64,000 nt of DNA from Hymenoscyphus infarciens (lineage: Eukaryota; Ascomycota; Leotiomycetes; Helotiales; Helotiaceae): assembly GCA_001414345.1 (NCBI GenBank), contig LLCB01000058.1, forward strand, positions 62,001 through 126,000, written 5' to 3'. How positions within the stretch are numbered: position 1 is the stretch's first letter; every line of letters starts with the position of its first letter. A model generated the notes under the pieces. It saw only the letters and a program-made list of their open reading frames with translations. It did no database searches and was not told the DNA's origin. Made by a program: the position numbers and the translations under genes. This document shows positions 25,197 to 37,449 of this stretch, piece by piece.

Positions 25197-26654
25197 ATGC
25201 CTGCTTATCGGTTCGTCAACTGTCGTTTATGCAAAAATGGCAAGCTGGTTGCTACCCAAATGACCATCAACGATCATGGCTTCATCGTGCCCAATACTCC
25301 TGTTCCCCCCGAAATTCTTGAAGTAGATCTCAAGAATGCCATTATTGCTCCTGGTTTCATTGAACTCCAGACAAATGGCGCCCTAGGCTTCCATTTCGCA
25401 AACTTCACTGACCCCACAACGTACAAAACGGGCGTGAGAACTCTTGCGCAATATCTCCCCAGTTCCGGAGTAACGTGAGTACCGCTGCACTTCTATTCGA
25501 GTCGCAACCGCTAACTTTCGGAATTTGTAGTTCCTTCTTCCCCACCGTACCAACAGTTTCAGATAGTGTCTTTCACAGTGTCTTACCATTCCTACAGCCA
25601 GCCGAGGCACCAGATTCCGCCTCCATTCTAGGTGCTCACGTAGAAGGACCTTTTCTTGCCTCTTCTCGTTGCGGAGCCCACGACCCAAAACGGATGCAAG
25701 TACCAGCAAATTCGTCCCTAGAAAGTATCTACGGAAAAGCAAATCTTATGCAATCCATCGGAATGGTAACACTAGCACCAGAACTACCAGGAGCCTTGGA
25801 GTACATCCGAAATCTAACCATGTACAACATAACTGTATCAATGGGCCACAGCGCTGCGACGTATGAAGAAGGAGTAAAGGGTATGCAGGCTGGGGCAACA
25901 CTTTTGACACATTGCTTCAATGGCATGAATCCTCTTCATCATCGGGAACCCGGTCTTCCTGGTAAGTCAAGGGGCTCTGATAGCTTGAGTGGCTATGTAA
26001 TGATATCCGAATTATAGGTTTGATGTCGAAACGAAACCCACCATATTTTAGTATCATCGCGGATTCGATCCATCTCCATCCTCGGGTCGTGGCTATGGCA
26101 TATCGTTCTTCGCCCAGCCACTGCATGCTTATCACGGATAGTATCGAGTAAGCGTCCTCTCGTTTTTCCAACCCTAATTCTGCTCCTATCACCCCTCCAG
26201 TATCAGCTCCTATCCTCAAATACTCCTTCCTTCAAATTCTTCCAGATCCCACTTCAAAAATTATCACCTCCATGTCATACTAGAATTCCCTTCTGGCCTA
26301 ACAACACTGACACCTCCCTCGCATCACAGACTCTCAGGCCTACCAGACGGCCTCCATCCCGGCCACGCCCAAATCCCAGGCCAGCAACGCAAAATAGGAA
26401 ACAAAGTCACGCTTGAAGGGACAGAAACCTTAATAGGAACTTGCATCGGCCTCGACGAATGTCTTCGAAACCTCATGGATTGGGCCGATATCCCCATCCA
26501 AGAAGCCGTTCGATGCGTGACGGAGAATGTCGCTGAGGCTGCAAATTTACAAGATAGAGGGAAGCTGGAAATTGGTAGGCGGGCGGATTTTGTGATTTTG
26601 GATGATGAAGGAGGAATAAGCCAGACTTGGGTTTTGGGGAAGAGGGTCATCTGA
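25197..26654 (+). CDS. N-acetylglucosamine-6-phosphate deacetylase
   Basis: It removes the acetyl group from GlcNAc-6-P in the cytosolic catabolism of GlcNAc, for example from chitin. Exons 25197-25474, 25531-25961, 26018-26147 and 26330-26654 join in phase to 387 aa, the usual family length. Metal and substrate motifs in order: Q-x-N in LQTNGALG, HVEGPF (metal Glu), GHSAATYEEG (His), THCFNGM (His), LITDSIELSGLPDG (catalytic Asp) and a C-terminal GRRADFVILDD strand. The start ATG opens MPAYRF; an in-frame alternative 93 nt upstream has no support. Introns begin GTGAGT, GTAAGT and GTAAGC. The gene lies next to two chitin-related wrecks (LysM, SGNH), but the other genes of the fungal GlcNAc cluster were not seen. 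Confidence 0.93.
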
Positions 26655-27357
26655 GGGAGAAGGAAACGTCATATATCCTTTCGGGGGATTACGAGATTGA
26701 TTGGGGAAAAGGTTTGAGGGTGGTATTAGGGAGTGAAAAGCTTTAATTCGTTGCTTGTATTATTAGGGTTAACTCTCTTGTTCAGTATACACAGTGAGCA
26801 CGAGATTGTGTTTCGAGTGTGTATTTTTATTTTTTTCTTTGTATACCGACATATTTTACTACCGTATCCCAATTGAGCACTTTACCAACGACAGATTGTA
26901 AATCTTAACTCTTAAAAAGCGAAATTAAGACAAGAGATAGGCGAATACGAAAAATCATGATACTCTCTAATTGTTTCCCCATTGTTTCGCTTATTTCCCA
27001 CTGCACTTGTTTGTGTTTGTGTTTGTGCTTGCTGACTAGTAGCTACCACTTGACGCATATTATGCCCTTTTCTTGCTGTATCTTCGTCAGAAATAAGGGA
27101 CTGGAGATTGCGGAGATGGAAGAGGTAGAAGAGAAGGTTACCAAGAAACATAAAAAAATAAGGATGAATTCACTTAACTTCTCAGATACATTTTTACGGG
27201 GAAAACTTCCAGGAAGAGTATACATTTGTGTAGTTCAGATCAGAAAAGTTCAGTCTACGTCTTCGTGCCTTGAATATAAGGCACAAGGGCGCGTCATCAC
27301 TCAAGTCGCGACTTCCCAAATAACGACAGAACATCATCTCAACAACACAAAACGAAA
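26655..27357. other. Intergenic, 3' flank and promoter
   Basis: There is no supportable gene. The 5' part is AT-rich 3' flank of the deacetylase. The region upstream of 27358 is a plausible promoter and leader for the kinetochore gene. Confidence 0.6.
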
Positions 27358-29610
27358 ATGGCAAGAGCGACCCCTCCTCACCAGTCGAAATCCTCGCTAA
27401 CATGAAGCTAGGCTCCCTCAACCGAAATTCTAAAGAGGCAGCGTTCTCGACCCTCAGATTGGTGGGCTGCCAACCCCGCTGTCGAGGCCCCAAAATCTGC
27501 CCCGACGCGAACGATTCCCACGAAAACGACTCCAAATAAAAGTATTAGGAGGAAAATCACGAGGAGAGCTTCTTTGCCTGCTACTGCGATCTCGATACCT
27601 AGTCCGCGGGAGGTAGAAGAGAGAAGAGATAATACTTCGAGAGAGGGGCCCGGATCGTTGAAGAGGAAGAGGTCCAGGCCTAGTGAGTGGTGGGCTGCCA
27701 ATCCCGGTTTTGCTGCTGGTGAGGAGAAATCTTTGGAGCTAGTGGTTGAGAAAAAGACGACGATCAAAAAGAAGAGGGTGTCGTTGCCAGTTGACGGTAG
27801 TGCGGAGGGCGCAGAAAGAGGGGAGATAGCTGTGAAGAATACTGTCAAAAAGAGGGCCAGGTTTTCGTTGCCAGTTTCTTCTAGCTTGATTGAACCGGAA
27901 ATCAGAGGGGAGGTAAACTCAAGCGCACTGAAAAGGCAGAGGTCGCGACCGAGTGAGTGGTGGGCTGCCAACCCAGTTGCCAGCGAACCGAAATCTACAA
28001 AGCCTGCGCAGGTTGTACCTGCCAAAGGAGCGATGCCGAAGAAGAAAACGAGGTTCTCATTACCTGCTACCCCTATTCCCCGGAATGCCGAGGGGGAGGA
28101 ACCAAATTCAAGTGGCAAGAGGGAAAGAAGGAAACCTTCAGAATGGTGGGCAGCTAGCTCTTCTGCTACGGTTGTTACTCCTGCGCGCGTTGGCAAAAGT
28201 CACGAAGATTCCGAATCCAACACATCCTCGGGGAGTGAAGATATCCTGGGATCAGCGACCGTGGCTAGCAAACATATCCTCAGAGGCGAACCCTCATCGC
28301 AAGCCCAGCCAACAGGCGAAGAAGAAATTGTGGAAGTTCAGACAGCTTCTTCGGCATTTGGCAGAGGACGCCCTGCAAAGGCAGCAGGTCGTATCAATAG
28401 ACCTATCGATGCGAGTAGGGAGAAAGATGGCCCATCTGTGGCTAAGAAAGGAAGCAAGACATCAAAATCCCAATCGCAAACATCACAAACAGAGTCAAGC
28501 TCTTTATCTGTTGCTAAGAAAGGCATGAAGTCGTCAAAATCGCAATCATCACAAGCACCTGCAAGGAAGGCCTCTAAACCTGGTAAGCGAACATTGGAGA
28601 AGGAGTCGCAGATCGACCAGCCCAAGAGCAAGCGCAAGCGCAAATCTGAGGAAAGTGAGTACACAAGAAGCCCCAGCAAACATATATGTATATATTGTTT
28701 CGTATGCTAACACAGCAATAGAAGCAGAGCAAGAAGTCCAGCGAGTTAAGCGTCCCCGGGCCAGTGAGATTGTTCAAGAACAAGGCGAAGAAGAGGATGG
28801 GAGTGAGGATGAACTGGTCCCATACCAACGCTTGGTTCCGGTGATCCGCAAAGTACATCGTCATACCATCGACGCAAAGTGGCAACCGCTACCACCAGGA
28901 TGTGTCGACCTTATTTCCCAATTACTCGTCGATACACAACGACCAGTAGTCGCACGCCAAACGCAAGAAATCAAGAGAGGACAAGTCAGCACCGTTTTAC
29001 AGTGGATATCACGAAAACTAGTCCGTAAGATTGGCAGAGGACTTCCATTTCCGATAGGAACACATCGCCAGCCCGAGGATGAATTTAATTTTGAGAAAAT
29101 CATCGACCGCAATCGAGTTACAGAGGCCCAGCTAACGGCCGAGATTGATGCCAACAAGCTCTTGGATGAAAGCCTGACGAAGGAATTGGATTTGCTCGAA
29201 GCAGAGAAAGCTGCATTGCTGGAGCTTGAAACCAATGCAAAAACCGAGTCTACCAGACGGAAGCAGGCCGAACGAAAGTCACATCCCTTACTCCAATCGG
29301 GAGACTCCCCGGCAAGTGATGACTTGGAAAGTATGGCAGTCATTACAAGCCGGGTGCTGCCCAGCTTAGGCGTACGTTCTATCTTCTCCATTCCCCATGG
29401 CCTACTAACTTCTTCCAGGTTTCGCAAGATGAAATTCTACAGATGGTTGTCCGAGAGGTCGAGGGCCACGTCGACAGTATGCAAAGCAATATTAAGCAAT
29501 TGAGTGGTATACCAGATGCTATATCAAAAGCAAAGGCTGCTGTACAAGTCACACTTTTAGATCATTTGGAAGATACTAGGTATAAAGATGTACTTCTGGG
29601 ATCTGGATGA
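27358..29610 (+). CDS. CENP-Q/Fta7/Okp1-like inner kinetochore protein
   Basis: The C-terminal half (after about residue 440) matches my recollection of fungal CENP-Q: WQPLPPGCVDLISQLL, RKIGRGLPFPIG, then a Glu/Leu-rich coiled coil. The family sits in the CCAN complex at centromeric nucleosomes. The body is open from 27412; exons 27412-28654, 28722-29371 and 29419-29610 join in phase, about 695 aa. The start is unresolved: the only nearby ATG is 27358, followed by a stop after 15 codons. Either ATG joins 27412 through a GC-AG intron (27361-27411) or a GTCGAA donor at 27383 is used. The N-terminal third repeats an [R/K]PS[E/D]WW motif four times (about residues 13, 89, 179, 241), interleaved with four R-x-S-L-P motifs (about 52, 122, 150, 214). 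It is much longer than typical CENP-Q. Confidence 0.75.
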
Positions 29611-30222
29611 ATGTGGGGATTTTGGAAGCAGGAGAGAACATGTTTAGTGTCTGGGCGGCGCAACAAGGTGGAGGCGGCAGGCCTCGCAGCGGGTATCGAC
29701 ATACTTGCATTGCAGGTCTTGGGAGTCAGGAAAATAAATTCATGTCGGAGCTTTTTTCTGGTTGTGTTAGCTCTCTTCAAAGATACCCCAATATTGTCAC
29801 ATGATGAATTCCCTCTTTGAGCCCATTGCATATGGATGTCCCTGCTGGCTGTGGTGGTGGTGAGATGATGACCTTGAGCAGTAAATATTTCTCGGGCCAG
29901 TGAGTTAGTTCCGCCCGCGTCCCCGCAGAGCATCCTCGACGTGAACCTCGAGAAAGACAACCTCGACACCGGCATTCGAACGACCAGCGCGCACAGCGAG
30001 AAAACGAATCTATCGGCACACAAGCGATCTACAGGACTCGGGTTGCACCTCAACGTTTTCCCGAACGGAACAAATCAATAGGTGAACCGCGAAAGACGTC
30101 AGCGCAAGACGAGGGATTGGAGGAACGAGTCCGCGCAGGTTCTGACCTCGGGCCAAAGGTCGCGACAGCCAGCGCAAACGTCGCCACCCGATGGACAAAA
30201 CATAGGGACTCAATTCGATGTC
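29611..30222. other. Intergenic/leader of the Zn2Cys6 gene, with an open Arg-rich frame
   Basis: A frame open from about 29915 to 30245, rich in Arg, Glu and Gln, overlaps the proposed acuM start in another phase. It has no ATG of its own that I trust. It may be leader sequence, an upstream ORF or a missed first exon. Nothing else is recognised. Confidence 0.45.
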
Positions 30223-32106
30223 ATGGAACAGAATGGCGCAGGTAATAATGGGCCCGAGACGAAACCCTCGCCGACGGCCTCCTCTGCGGCAGCAACGCCT
30301 AAGAGTGCCAAACGCAGAAGGAAGGTGAATCACGGTACGGTACACAACCTCTTGCCTCTTCCCCTTCTGTCTGAAACATTCGCTGATCTTGGGTCATGTT
30401 CCTGCAGCTTGTGTCTATTGTCGGCGATCTGTAAGTTTTGCATTGGGTCGAAATACCAGAGGGAGCATTGGTTGCTGCACCTATGCGCAAAGTTGTTTGG
30501 CAGAAGCTAATTTGATATGGACCTGACCAGCATATGACATGCGACTTGGTACGACCTCTTTTCCAATAAATGCAGCCACTCGTGATACCCAGTGTTCTAT
30601 GACTAACTTCGTTCTGTCGCACAGGAACGCCCATGTGCGCGCTGTATAAAGCGAAATATTGGGCATCTCTGCCATGATGAGCCCCGCGAACCGGAAACAG
30701 CCACGAAGAAATCGAAGAAACAACATAACACCGCGACCCTCGAGGACGATGACGCGGCGGCGGATCAACTTAAAACTGACGGTGGCATGAGCAATCCCCC
30801 AGTTGAGCAGCCTCAACCTCAGGAACAACCACCACCATTAGATTCTCCCCTCACAATTGGGACCGCTGCCCACTCCCAAACTGCTCCTCTGCAGCTCGTT
30901 CAACCGTCACCTGTCTCGGGAATCCAAGCAAATGCTCTCAGCAACAGTGGCAATCAGTGTAAGTCACCAATGCCAGCCCAAACCAAGTGGACAATGATTA
31001 ATGGGAGCACACAGTTATCGGATATCCAAACGACTGGCTTGGGTCACAAAACCAATTCCAAGATATGCATAACTACCACCCCTCTTATATGTTCAATGCC
31101 CCCGAGGTCACAACAGAGTACAATCTCCTGAGCGATTTCTTGAACAACAGCCTACTTGAAGACGGAGCCTTACTTCCCGAAGATACATCAAACCTCTTCA
31201 GCGATCAATCGGGCGCCATGTTACCAGGAGGATCGAATAGCACACGCAATGCACAGCAGCAGCCTACGACTTTAGCACCTCCGACTTCACAAGGATTGAT
31301 TGCGAGACCAGCGAGCGTGGTACCAACGGATAAAGCAAGAGAATACTATCTTCAGGCAGCGGATCCGAGCGGTAATGATGCGCCGGAAGAAAGAATGCAG
31401 CGTCTTTTACGTGCAAAGTATGATGCTGGTATGCTGAAACCTTTCAATTATGTGAAAGGCTATGCCAGACTGTCGGTCTATATGGATGGACATCTGCACG
31501 CTGCTTCGAAGCAAAAGATTCTGAGGCAGTTGGAACAGTTTAGACCCAAATTTCGAGAAAAGGTGCACGCTTTAACAGACATTGAACTCATTTATGTGGA
31601 AATGTGGTTCGAACGAAGCCTCATGGAATATGACCGGGTTTTTGCGAGTATGGCTATTCCCGCATGCTGTTGGCGGAGAACAGGCGAGATATTCAGGGGT
31701 AATAAGGAAATGGCGGAGCTCATTCATCAGCCAATAGAAAGGCTGAGAGATGTAAGGACTTCTATTCATGACTGGAAGATGCCCACGCTAACGGTTGACA
31801 ATGTAGGGCAAAATTGCGTTGCACGAGATTCTCACTGAAGAATCACTTGTACTTTATTGGGAGAATTTTGGAGAAATTGCATTTCGGACAAAGCAAGAGT
31901 CTCTTTTGACATTTTGCTCTCTCAAAAACCCAGATGATAAGTCTAAAGATCCAACCATCAAATGCTGTTTTTCCTTAACAGTTAGAAGAGATGATCATAA
32001 AATGTAAGTTCCAAGAATGTTGGAATTTTGGCCGAGTGTGCTAACCAGTCTCAGACCCTCCCTGATCATTGGCCATTTTCTGCCTCAGGATCCGGTAAAG
32101 CATTAA
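30223..32106 (+). CDS. acuM: AcuM-type Zn2Cys6 activator of gluconeogenesis
   Basis: Seven exons (30223-30334, 30408-30430, 30531-30548, 30625-30958, 31015-31751, 31807-32003, 32055-32106) join in phase to 490 aa. The binuclear zinc cluster has Cys at 39, 42, 49, 55, 58 and 66 (spacing 2-6-5-2-7) and reads CVYCRRSHMTCDL then ERPCARCIKRNIGHLC. This is the AcuM-like form, as distinct from the AcuK/Ert1 form (CFACQRAHLTC) as I remember it. A PAS-like C-terminal region includes SIPACCWRRTGEIF-type sequence (with MA before IPACC) and ends in GHFLPQ. In Aspergillus, AcuM and AcuK together activate gluconeogenic genes such as PEP carboxykinase. Introns split the zinc cluster into four pieces including 23- and 18-nt exons. 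The start ATG is the first good one in frame; a longer N-terminus is possible. Confidence 0.85.
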
Positions 32107-32657
32107 GCCATCTGGCGTTTTCAAAGTAGATAATAGGGTTAAGAAGTAAATAATTTATTGGTTGCAGCATTCAAGGGTTGCTTGTTGGAAGCAACCTGGC
32201 GGGGGGCATTTAGGAAGGGAACGGGAAGTAAGAAGTCTTGGCACTGGCGGGAAGTGGTAACTATCCTGGGGGCTCTCCTTTCTCAAGTAAAAAGCAAAAT
32301 CAACCTCAACACCCGACTCCCGTCATTATTTCTAATTTTTTATGCCTGTCTGCGTTTTCGAAGCACGATTCCTGATCTGTACTGCCAAGGAGCAGGAGCT
32401 CAACGGCGCGCAATTTCTCGAACGCGATTTATTACAGCTTTTTCTACAACCTAACCTAGGTTACCCTCCTTCGACATTTGTTATACAGACAAAAACGTCT
32501 TCTCGTACTCCCTCTTCTTTCTCTCGTCGCCACCCACCGTTTCTGCTGTTTGGGGACCACGCTAGAAGCTTTCCTCGACCGGCAGGTTCTGAGACGCATC
32601 TTGTGCTTCCGAAATTGGGCACTGCTGCCCCCAGCCCTGCAGGCTATACCATACACA
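32107..32657. other. Intergenic, promoter of the Spo22/Zip4 gene
   Basis: No gene is seen. The 3' half is pyrimidine-rich (CTTCTTTCTCTCG and similar), typical of a fungal leader upstream of 32658. Confidence 0.6.
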
Positions 32658-35600
32658 ATGGCGCCGGGTCAATCAGACCGTACAGGGAAGGAGAAGCGTG
32701 TTAAAGCACTGATCTGCAAGTATCCGCCTCAAGCATGATTGCGGAGCATTTACTTATTGTTGGACCAAGCCTTTGCTCTCGATATACAGCATCAACTTCC
32801 CGCAGCGGTGTCCTCGAGGTCGCCCGGCACCCTTCTGCACGACATCGAGAAAGCAATCTCCTCCTGTCCTAGCACCTTGGGCACAGCTGCAGCATCGAAC
32901 TGTGAGGAGATAGACAGTGCGGGTACCGCGCTGTGGAATCTCTGCACAAGACTCCGCCGCGCAAAGGATCCCGAGACGCCACAGGAATGCCCCGTCATAT
33001 TGGACATAACGCGCGTCTACGCCTTCTTGCTCCTGGCCTGCGCACATGAACATGGAAAGGCCACTCCCGCAAATCTCCTAAGGCTGATGAAGATTGGCGT
33101 TAAAGCTACCAAGAATTGCTTTAGTAGAGCGCACCAAGTCCTCGATGCTATATCTGCTGACTCTGGATAGTACAAAAGGAAGTTGGCCTTGCAGCTAAGC
33201 TCTTGGAAAAACTTGCCAAGTACGAAAGTCTGCTGAAGGCAAGTCAGCCGGAGCTGATTCCAGAACACGAGGAGGACCGCCAGCGATTATGTTCTGAATA
33301 TTTTGTTCTTCGTACAGCATTGGTGTGTAGTCTCTACTTTGTTTCGTGCCAACTTTTCTAACCTGCATCAAGGCGTGGCATCAAAAGCAGTTCGATATCG
33401 TGGAGCACATGTACACGACTGCCCGAAACTCCAAGCGTGTCTTTGACCCCAACACAGCAGAGAGCCTTGCAGATGTTCTCTTTGAGCTGGGAAAGAGTCT
33501 TTTGGCCACCCAGCAATATAGTCTCGGTACAAAGTGGCTGGAACGAGCCTTGGAAGTTCTGGCCGATCAAGAACTGGACAAGCTGAGCATGGATGCCAGC
33601 GAACTACGAATATCGATCATTCAGTCATGCGTGAAAGCCCAGCTGAAAATCAAACAGGAACCCGCGTTGGAGAAAGCCCAGAACCTTGTCCAAACCCTCG
33701 CTCATGAGCTTGGTGATAAACTGATTGTGTTGTTGCTTAGGCTAGAGGTGCTTGCAGCGAACACGACAGATTTTGACCATGTTTCTTACAGCGAAATCCT
33801 TGGCAGAATTATCCGCTCTGCTGTTCTGAATGAACAAAATTTCAAGCTGGTTATGTTCCATATCCGCAAGTTGAACGACACAAGTCCGGATCTAGCTTGC
33901 AAATTGGCAGACGATCTATTCCGGTTGCGTATATCGCATGATGGGCGCGAGGAGTTGGTCGAGCAAATCACCATCACGCGTTTGTGGATTACGGCGGCAC
34001 AGCAGCAGACATCAGAAGCGTTGTCTGGACTCGAAGGATTTCTTGATTCTATTATAGAAAATTTCAAGAATCCTGTTACCCCAGGAGCAACTTTGGCAGC
34101 ACATACTGTAAATTTCCTTTCTTCAAAGCTTGATAGCATCAGCTAATCTATTATTCAGTTACTCTGGAAGTCTATCGAATCGAGCCATTCCCAAGGTAAA
34201 TATGAGTTGGCTGAGAAGTGGTGCCGCTTGGCCTTGCATCGGGTATTTGAGAAGGCGGGGGATCTCAACATAGCTCGGATATCGAGGCTCGTAGCCAAGA
34301 CATTCAAGAGATACAAGAGCTAACTCCTCTGCAGGAAACTCCTTCTTTGCGCTTTTGAGCGACAAGATACAAACAGCGCGATGGATATCTTCTCATCTAT
34401 GTCCGAAATAGCAAAGAACGAGCCTATGACAAGATTTTTGATGTACAAAATTGCTATTCAGTGCAATCTGCCAGAAGTAGCAGCAGAAAGCCTGCAAGTC
34501 ATCAACTCATCGTCCTCGGCCGATCCCACGCTTCTATACGCCTGCTGTCTATATTCCATGGAGGGACAAAATAAAGTGCAGACATTGGCGGCCCTGCAAC
34601 TTGTGCTAGAGAAATACAACTACAGTCCACCAACACCTGTTCATCTACCTTCGTTAGTCCGTGTCACAATTGGTATAACATCCGCATTACTATACGAAAC
34701 TTCACAGCAAAAAGCGCCAAACGAGGCCGAGGTCGAAGAGCTCATAGAGAAGCTCTGTAAGCTCTTCGAGGGCAGTAGGTTTGGTGGAGATTTTTTCGGC
34801 GGCCTTGACTAACTCCAGAGTAGCTGTCACGGCGATGCGCAAGTCCAGTAAGCCCGCTGCTGGATCCGAACCGTTATGGACTGTCCACGAAATCGACTGG
34901 TTTTCGAAGAATTCATATAACACAGCCATCAAGAACATTTCTACTTGGACTCCATTTAACTCTTTGCGGATGTTGAGATGTTGCATATCATTTATTGAGC
35001 AATATCCCCCCGACATCGGCGAGACCCTTGAAGACTTATCTCTGCGCAAGATGTTTTGCGAGTTTTCTGCGGCAGCTGCACTTGTATCACTTGCCAGAGG
35101 AGAAGATAACATCGAAGTACAACTTCAGAATTATCTTGATCTGAGAAAGCATGTCAAAAGCTTTGATACATTATTCAACGAAAAGTCGGAGACCATGGAA
35201 GAAGTCCAGGCAGAAGACTTGTTACGAAAGCTGGCTGTCCTGTTGGCTTTTGACTTTGAGGCAGCATGTCACCTGAAGGCTTGGGATGATTTGAGCGGGA
35301 CTATTTTAAATGCGAGTATATGCAAGAGTTCTCACGCTTTTCACTTGATGGCAGATTGCCTGCTATGTGTTCAAGACGACTCCCGCATTCAAATTCCAAC
35401 CCAAGGTAAGTTGGCTTGAATGCATGGAACAATTGAGCATTTAGTTTACAATACGTAGTTCTGATCTTCAACCTCAAGAAAATTCTCAACGAAGCCTGGG
35501 ATCTGGAGACGATGGATATCATGGCTTTGGCAAAATACATGCGCTGTCTCTTCCAGATCGCACAGTCGGACAACGTGGAAGTAGCTGAACAGCTCCTCGA

Positions 35601-35892
35601 TCAGATCGCCGGCCAGGCAGCAGAGGCTCACCAGGTAATCAACATACTACATATGATATTTTGGACTTGTTGCTGACTTGGAAATTAGACGGAGCAACCA
35701 TACCCTACCGAAGAACTCGATTGGATTGCGAGCCGAGCATTCAACCATGCCGTGGATTTGTACTGCAATGAACAAGATGAAGAGTGCAAGAATTGGGCTT
35801 CGAAGGCTTTGAATGTTGCGCACTTTTGTAATGATGAGGGGGCTTTGGAACGCTTACTTCAGGACAAGTTGGCGGGCTTGAAGCTCGATTGA
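32658..35892 (+). CDS. Meiosis protein Spo22/Zip4 (TEX11-like TPR protein)
   Basis: Nine exons (32658-32715, 32770-33123, 33171-33322, 33373-34107, 34159-34286, 34335-34774, 34821-35405, 35459-35634, 35689-35892) join in phase to 943 aa, close to the family's usual size. The protein is all-helical with TPR-like repeats (LADVLFELGKSLLATQQYSL; WCRLALHRVFEKAGDLN; KLLLCALERQD). In yeast, Zip4/Spo22 belongs to the ZMM group that promotes crossovers and synapsis; the role here is inferred by family. The start MAPGQSDRTGKEKRVKALI joins the body only through a GC-AG intron (donor GCAAGT at 32716). Intron 5 also seems to use GC (AG|GCTCGT at 34287), with the junction placed by family similarity. The exon 6/7 junction (34774/34821) has a near-equal alternative. 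Confidence 0.87.
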
Positions 35893-37449
35893 GATCCTCG
35901 AAGCACAACCCACGGCGGACAAGAAGAGGAGCGCAGCGCCCACCAGCCTCTCGACGACCACATACACATTCTAGCATATGCCAACATCATCTCTTGGCTT
36001 CGAGGTGGGACTTGGAATAATGAGCAACCAACTAATAGCACTTTTATACAAAGCATAGAAATCTCGGGTATCCAGAAGATTTTGGGGATCAACTGTAGTT
36101 TATGGCTTGACCGGGGATGGGTCCGTTAACGGAGACCACTCAGAGATGCGCTATTCGTTAAGATGTGAAAGATATAACTCGTTTGCTAGCATTATTGCTT
36201 AAACTTAATCAGCAAGAGGAGTGTTCCCCGTTAGGCAGCAGTCGGGGGGACAGTTTTGCAGTAAATATTTATCCAAGGCAACACTGGTTTACCTCGGTCC
36301 GCGCGCAGATGGAAGCACATTTTGACATAACAGGGTATGGCAGCCCGCTAGGTAGACTATATCAGGAACGAGAGTTAAGGTATAAGCGTCTTTATGGAAT
36401 GCCAGTCTCATTTTAGTATTCAGCGTACGAATCTATTTCATCGTTCAACATATATTTTACTTAAAGTTATTATTCCAAAAGGTTTAGAACGGTTAATTTA
36501 AAACTTGCATCTATATTCAAGAATTGTTTGTATTAAATATGTACTGTAGTAGTATCAAGTAAATCAAGTATTGGAGACCTTTAGAATACTATCACTCAAT
36601 GGACCTCATTCAGGCGTAGGTTAAACGATGCCAGTAACTCTTACCACTGAACATGATTCATATAAAACTCTTTTCGAAAACTGCTAGGTTGAAGAGGTAA
36701 TTTGAATTGAGTTGGAATTGAGTTACTTGGAATTGAGTTACTTGGAATTGAGTTACTTGGAATTGAGTTACTTGGAATTGATTTACTTGGGCTTATTAGC
36801 TATCCATTATTTTTCGAAAGTAAATATTCTCACGTAAGCCATGACTTACTCACGAGTAAGCCACATGTTACTTGCGGATAAGCTGCGAGTTACCCACGAG
36901 TAAGCCATCACTCCACTCGTGAGCTACGAGTCACCCGCCAGTAACCCACAGCTAACCCAACCATTTCCAACTAGACAATAATCTCTTTTCAGTAGCTGAA
37001 AGCTGAGACAATCGTCCATAGTCTCGTATCAAAAGGTCTCTCGACGGAATCGGGAGTTTGAAAAGCTAGCGTAGCAAAGTTTTTCGTAAAGATGATGGAG
37101 GGAATTCTATACTAAACCTTGATGTCATAACAAGGAGAGGATTTTGTTTTCATGCCGATTTCGGGACCTGGCTATGAGATGCTTACTTTTATGTCGATAG
37201 GTAATACCCTCTTCGTGATCAAGAGAGATCGAGAGAAACATCAGCCTTGGAACGAGATCAGTATGATTATTCATATTCCTACACCCAAGATATCTTCTTA
37301 AATATCAAGTGTTCCCAGCCCAACCAAACCATGCACCCCCTTCCCAAATATCCCAAAACGCCTCGCTCAAAGGGTGATATACACAAGTCATTCCCCCTTC
37401 CATTTATTCCCCACCCATCACTCCTTTAACCCTCCTCTCCACCCCGGGC
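35893..37449. other. Intergenic between convergent genes
   Basis: 3' flanks of Spo22/Zip4 and Sec6. It is AT-rich with a minisatellite at 36721-36790 and, from 36830 to 36960, degenerate repeats built on ACGAGTAAGCCA-like words. No gene is recognised. Confidence 0.6.
36721..36790. repeat. 15-bp minisatellite, four perfect copies plus a partial
   Basis: The unit AGTTACTTGGAATTG repeats exactly at 36721, 36736, 36751 and 36766, then decays into ATTTACTTGG. Confidence 0.95.
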
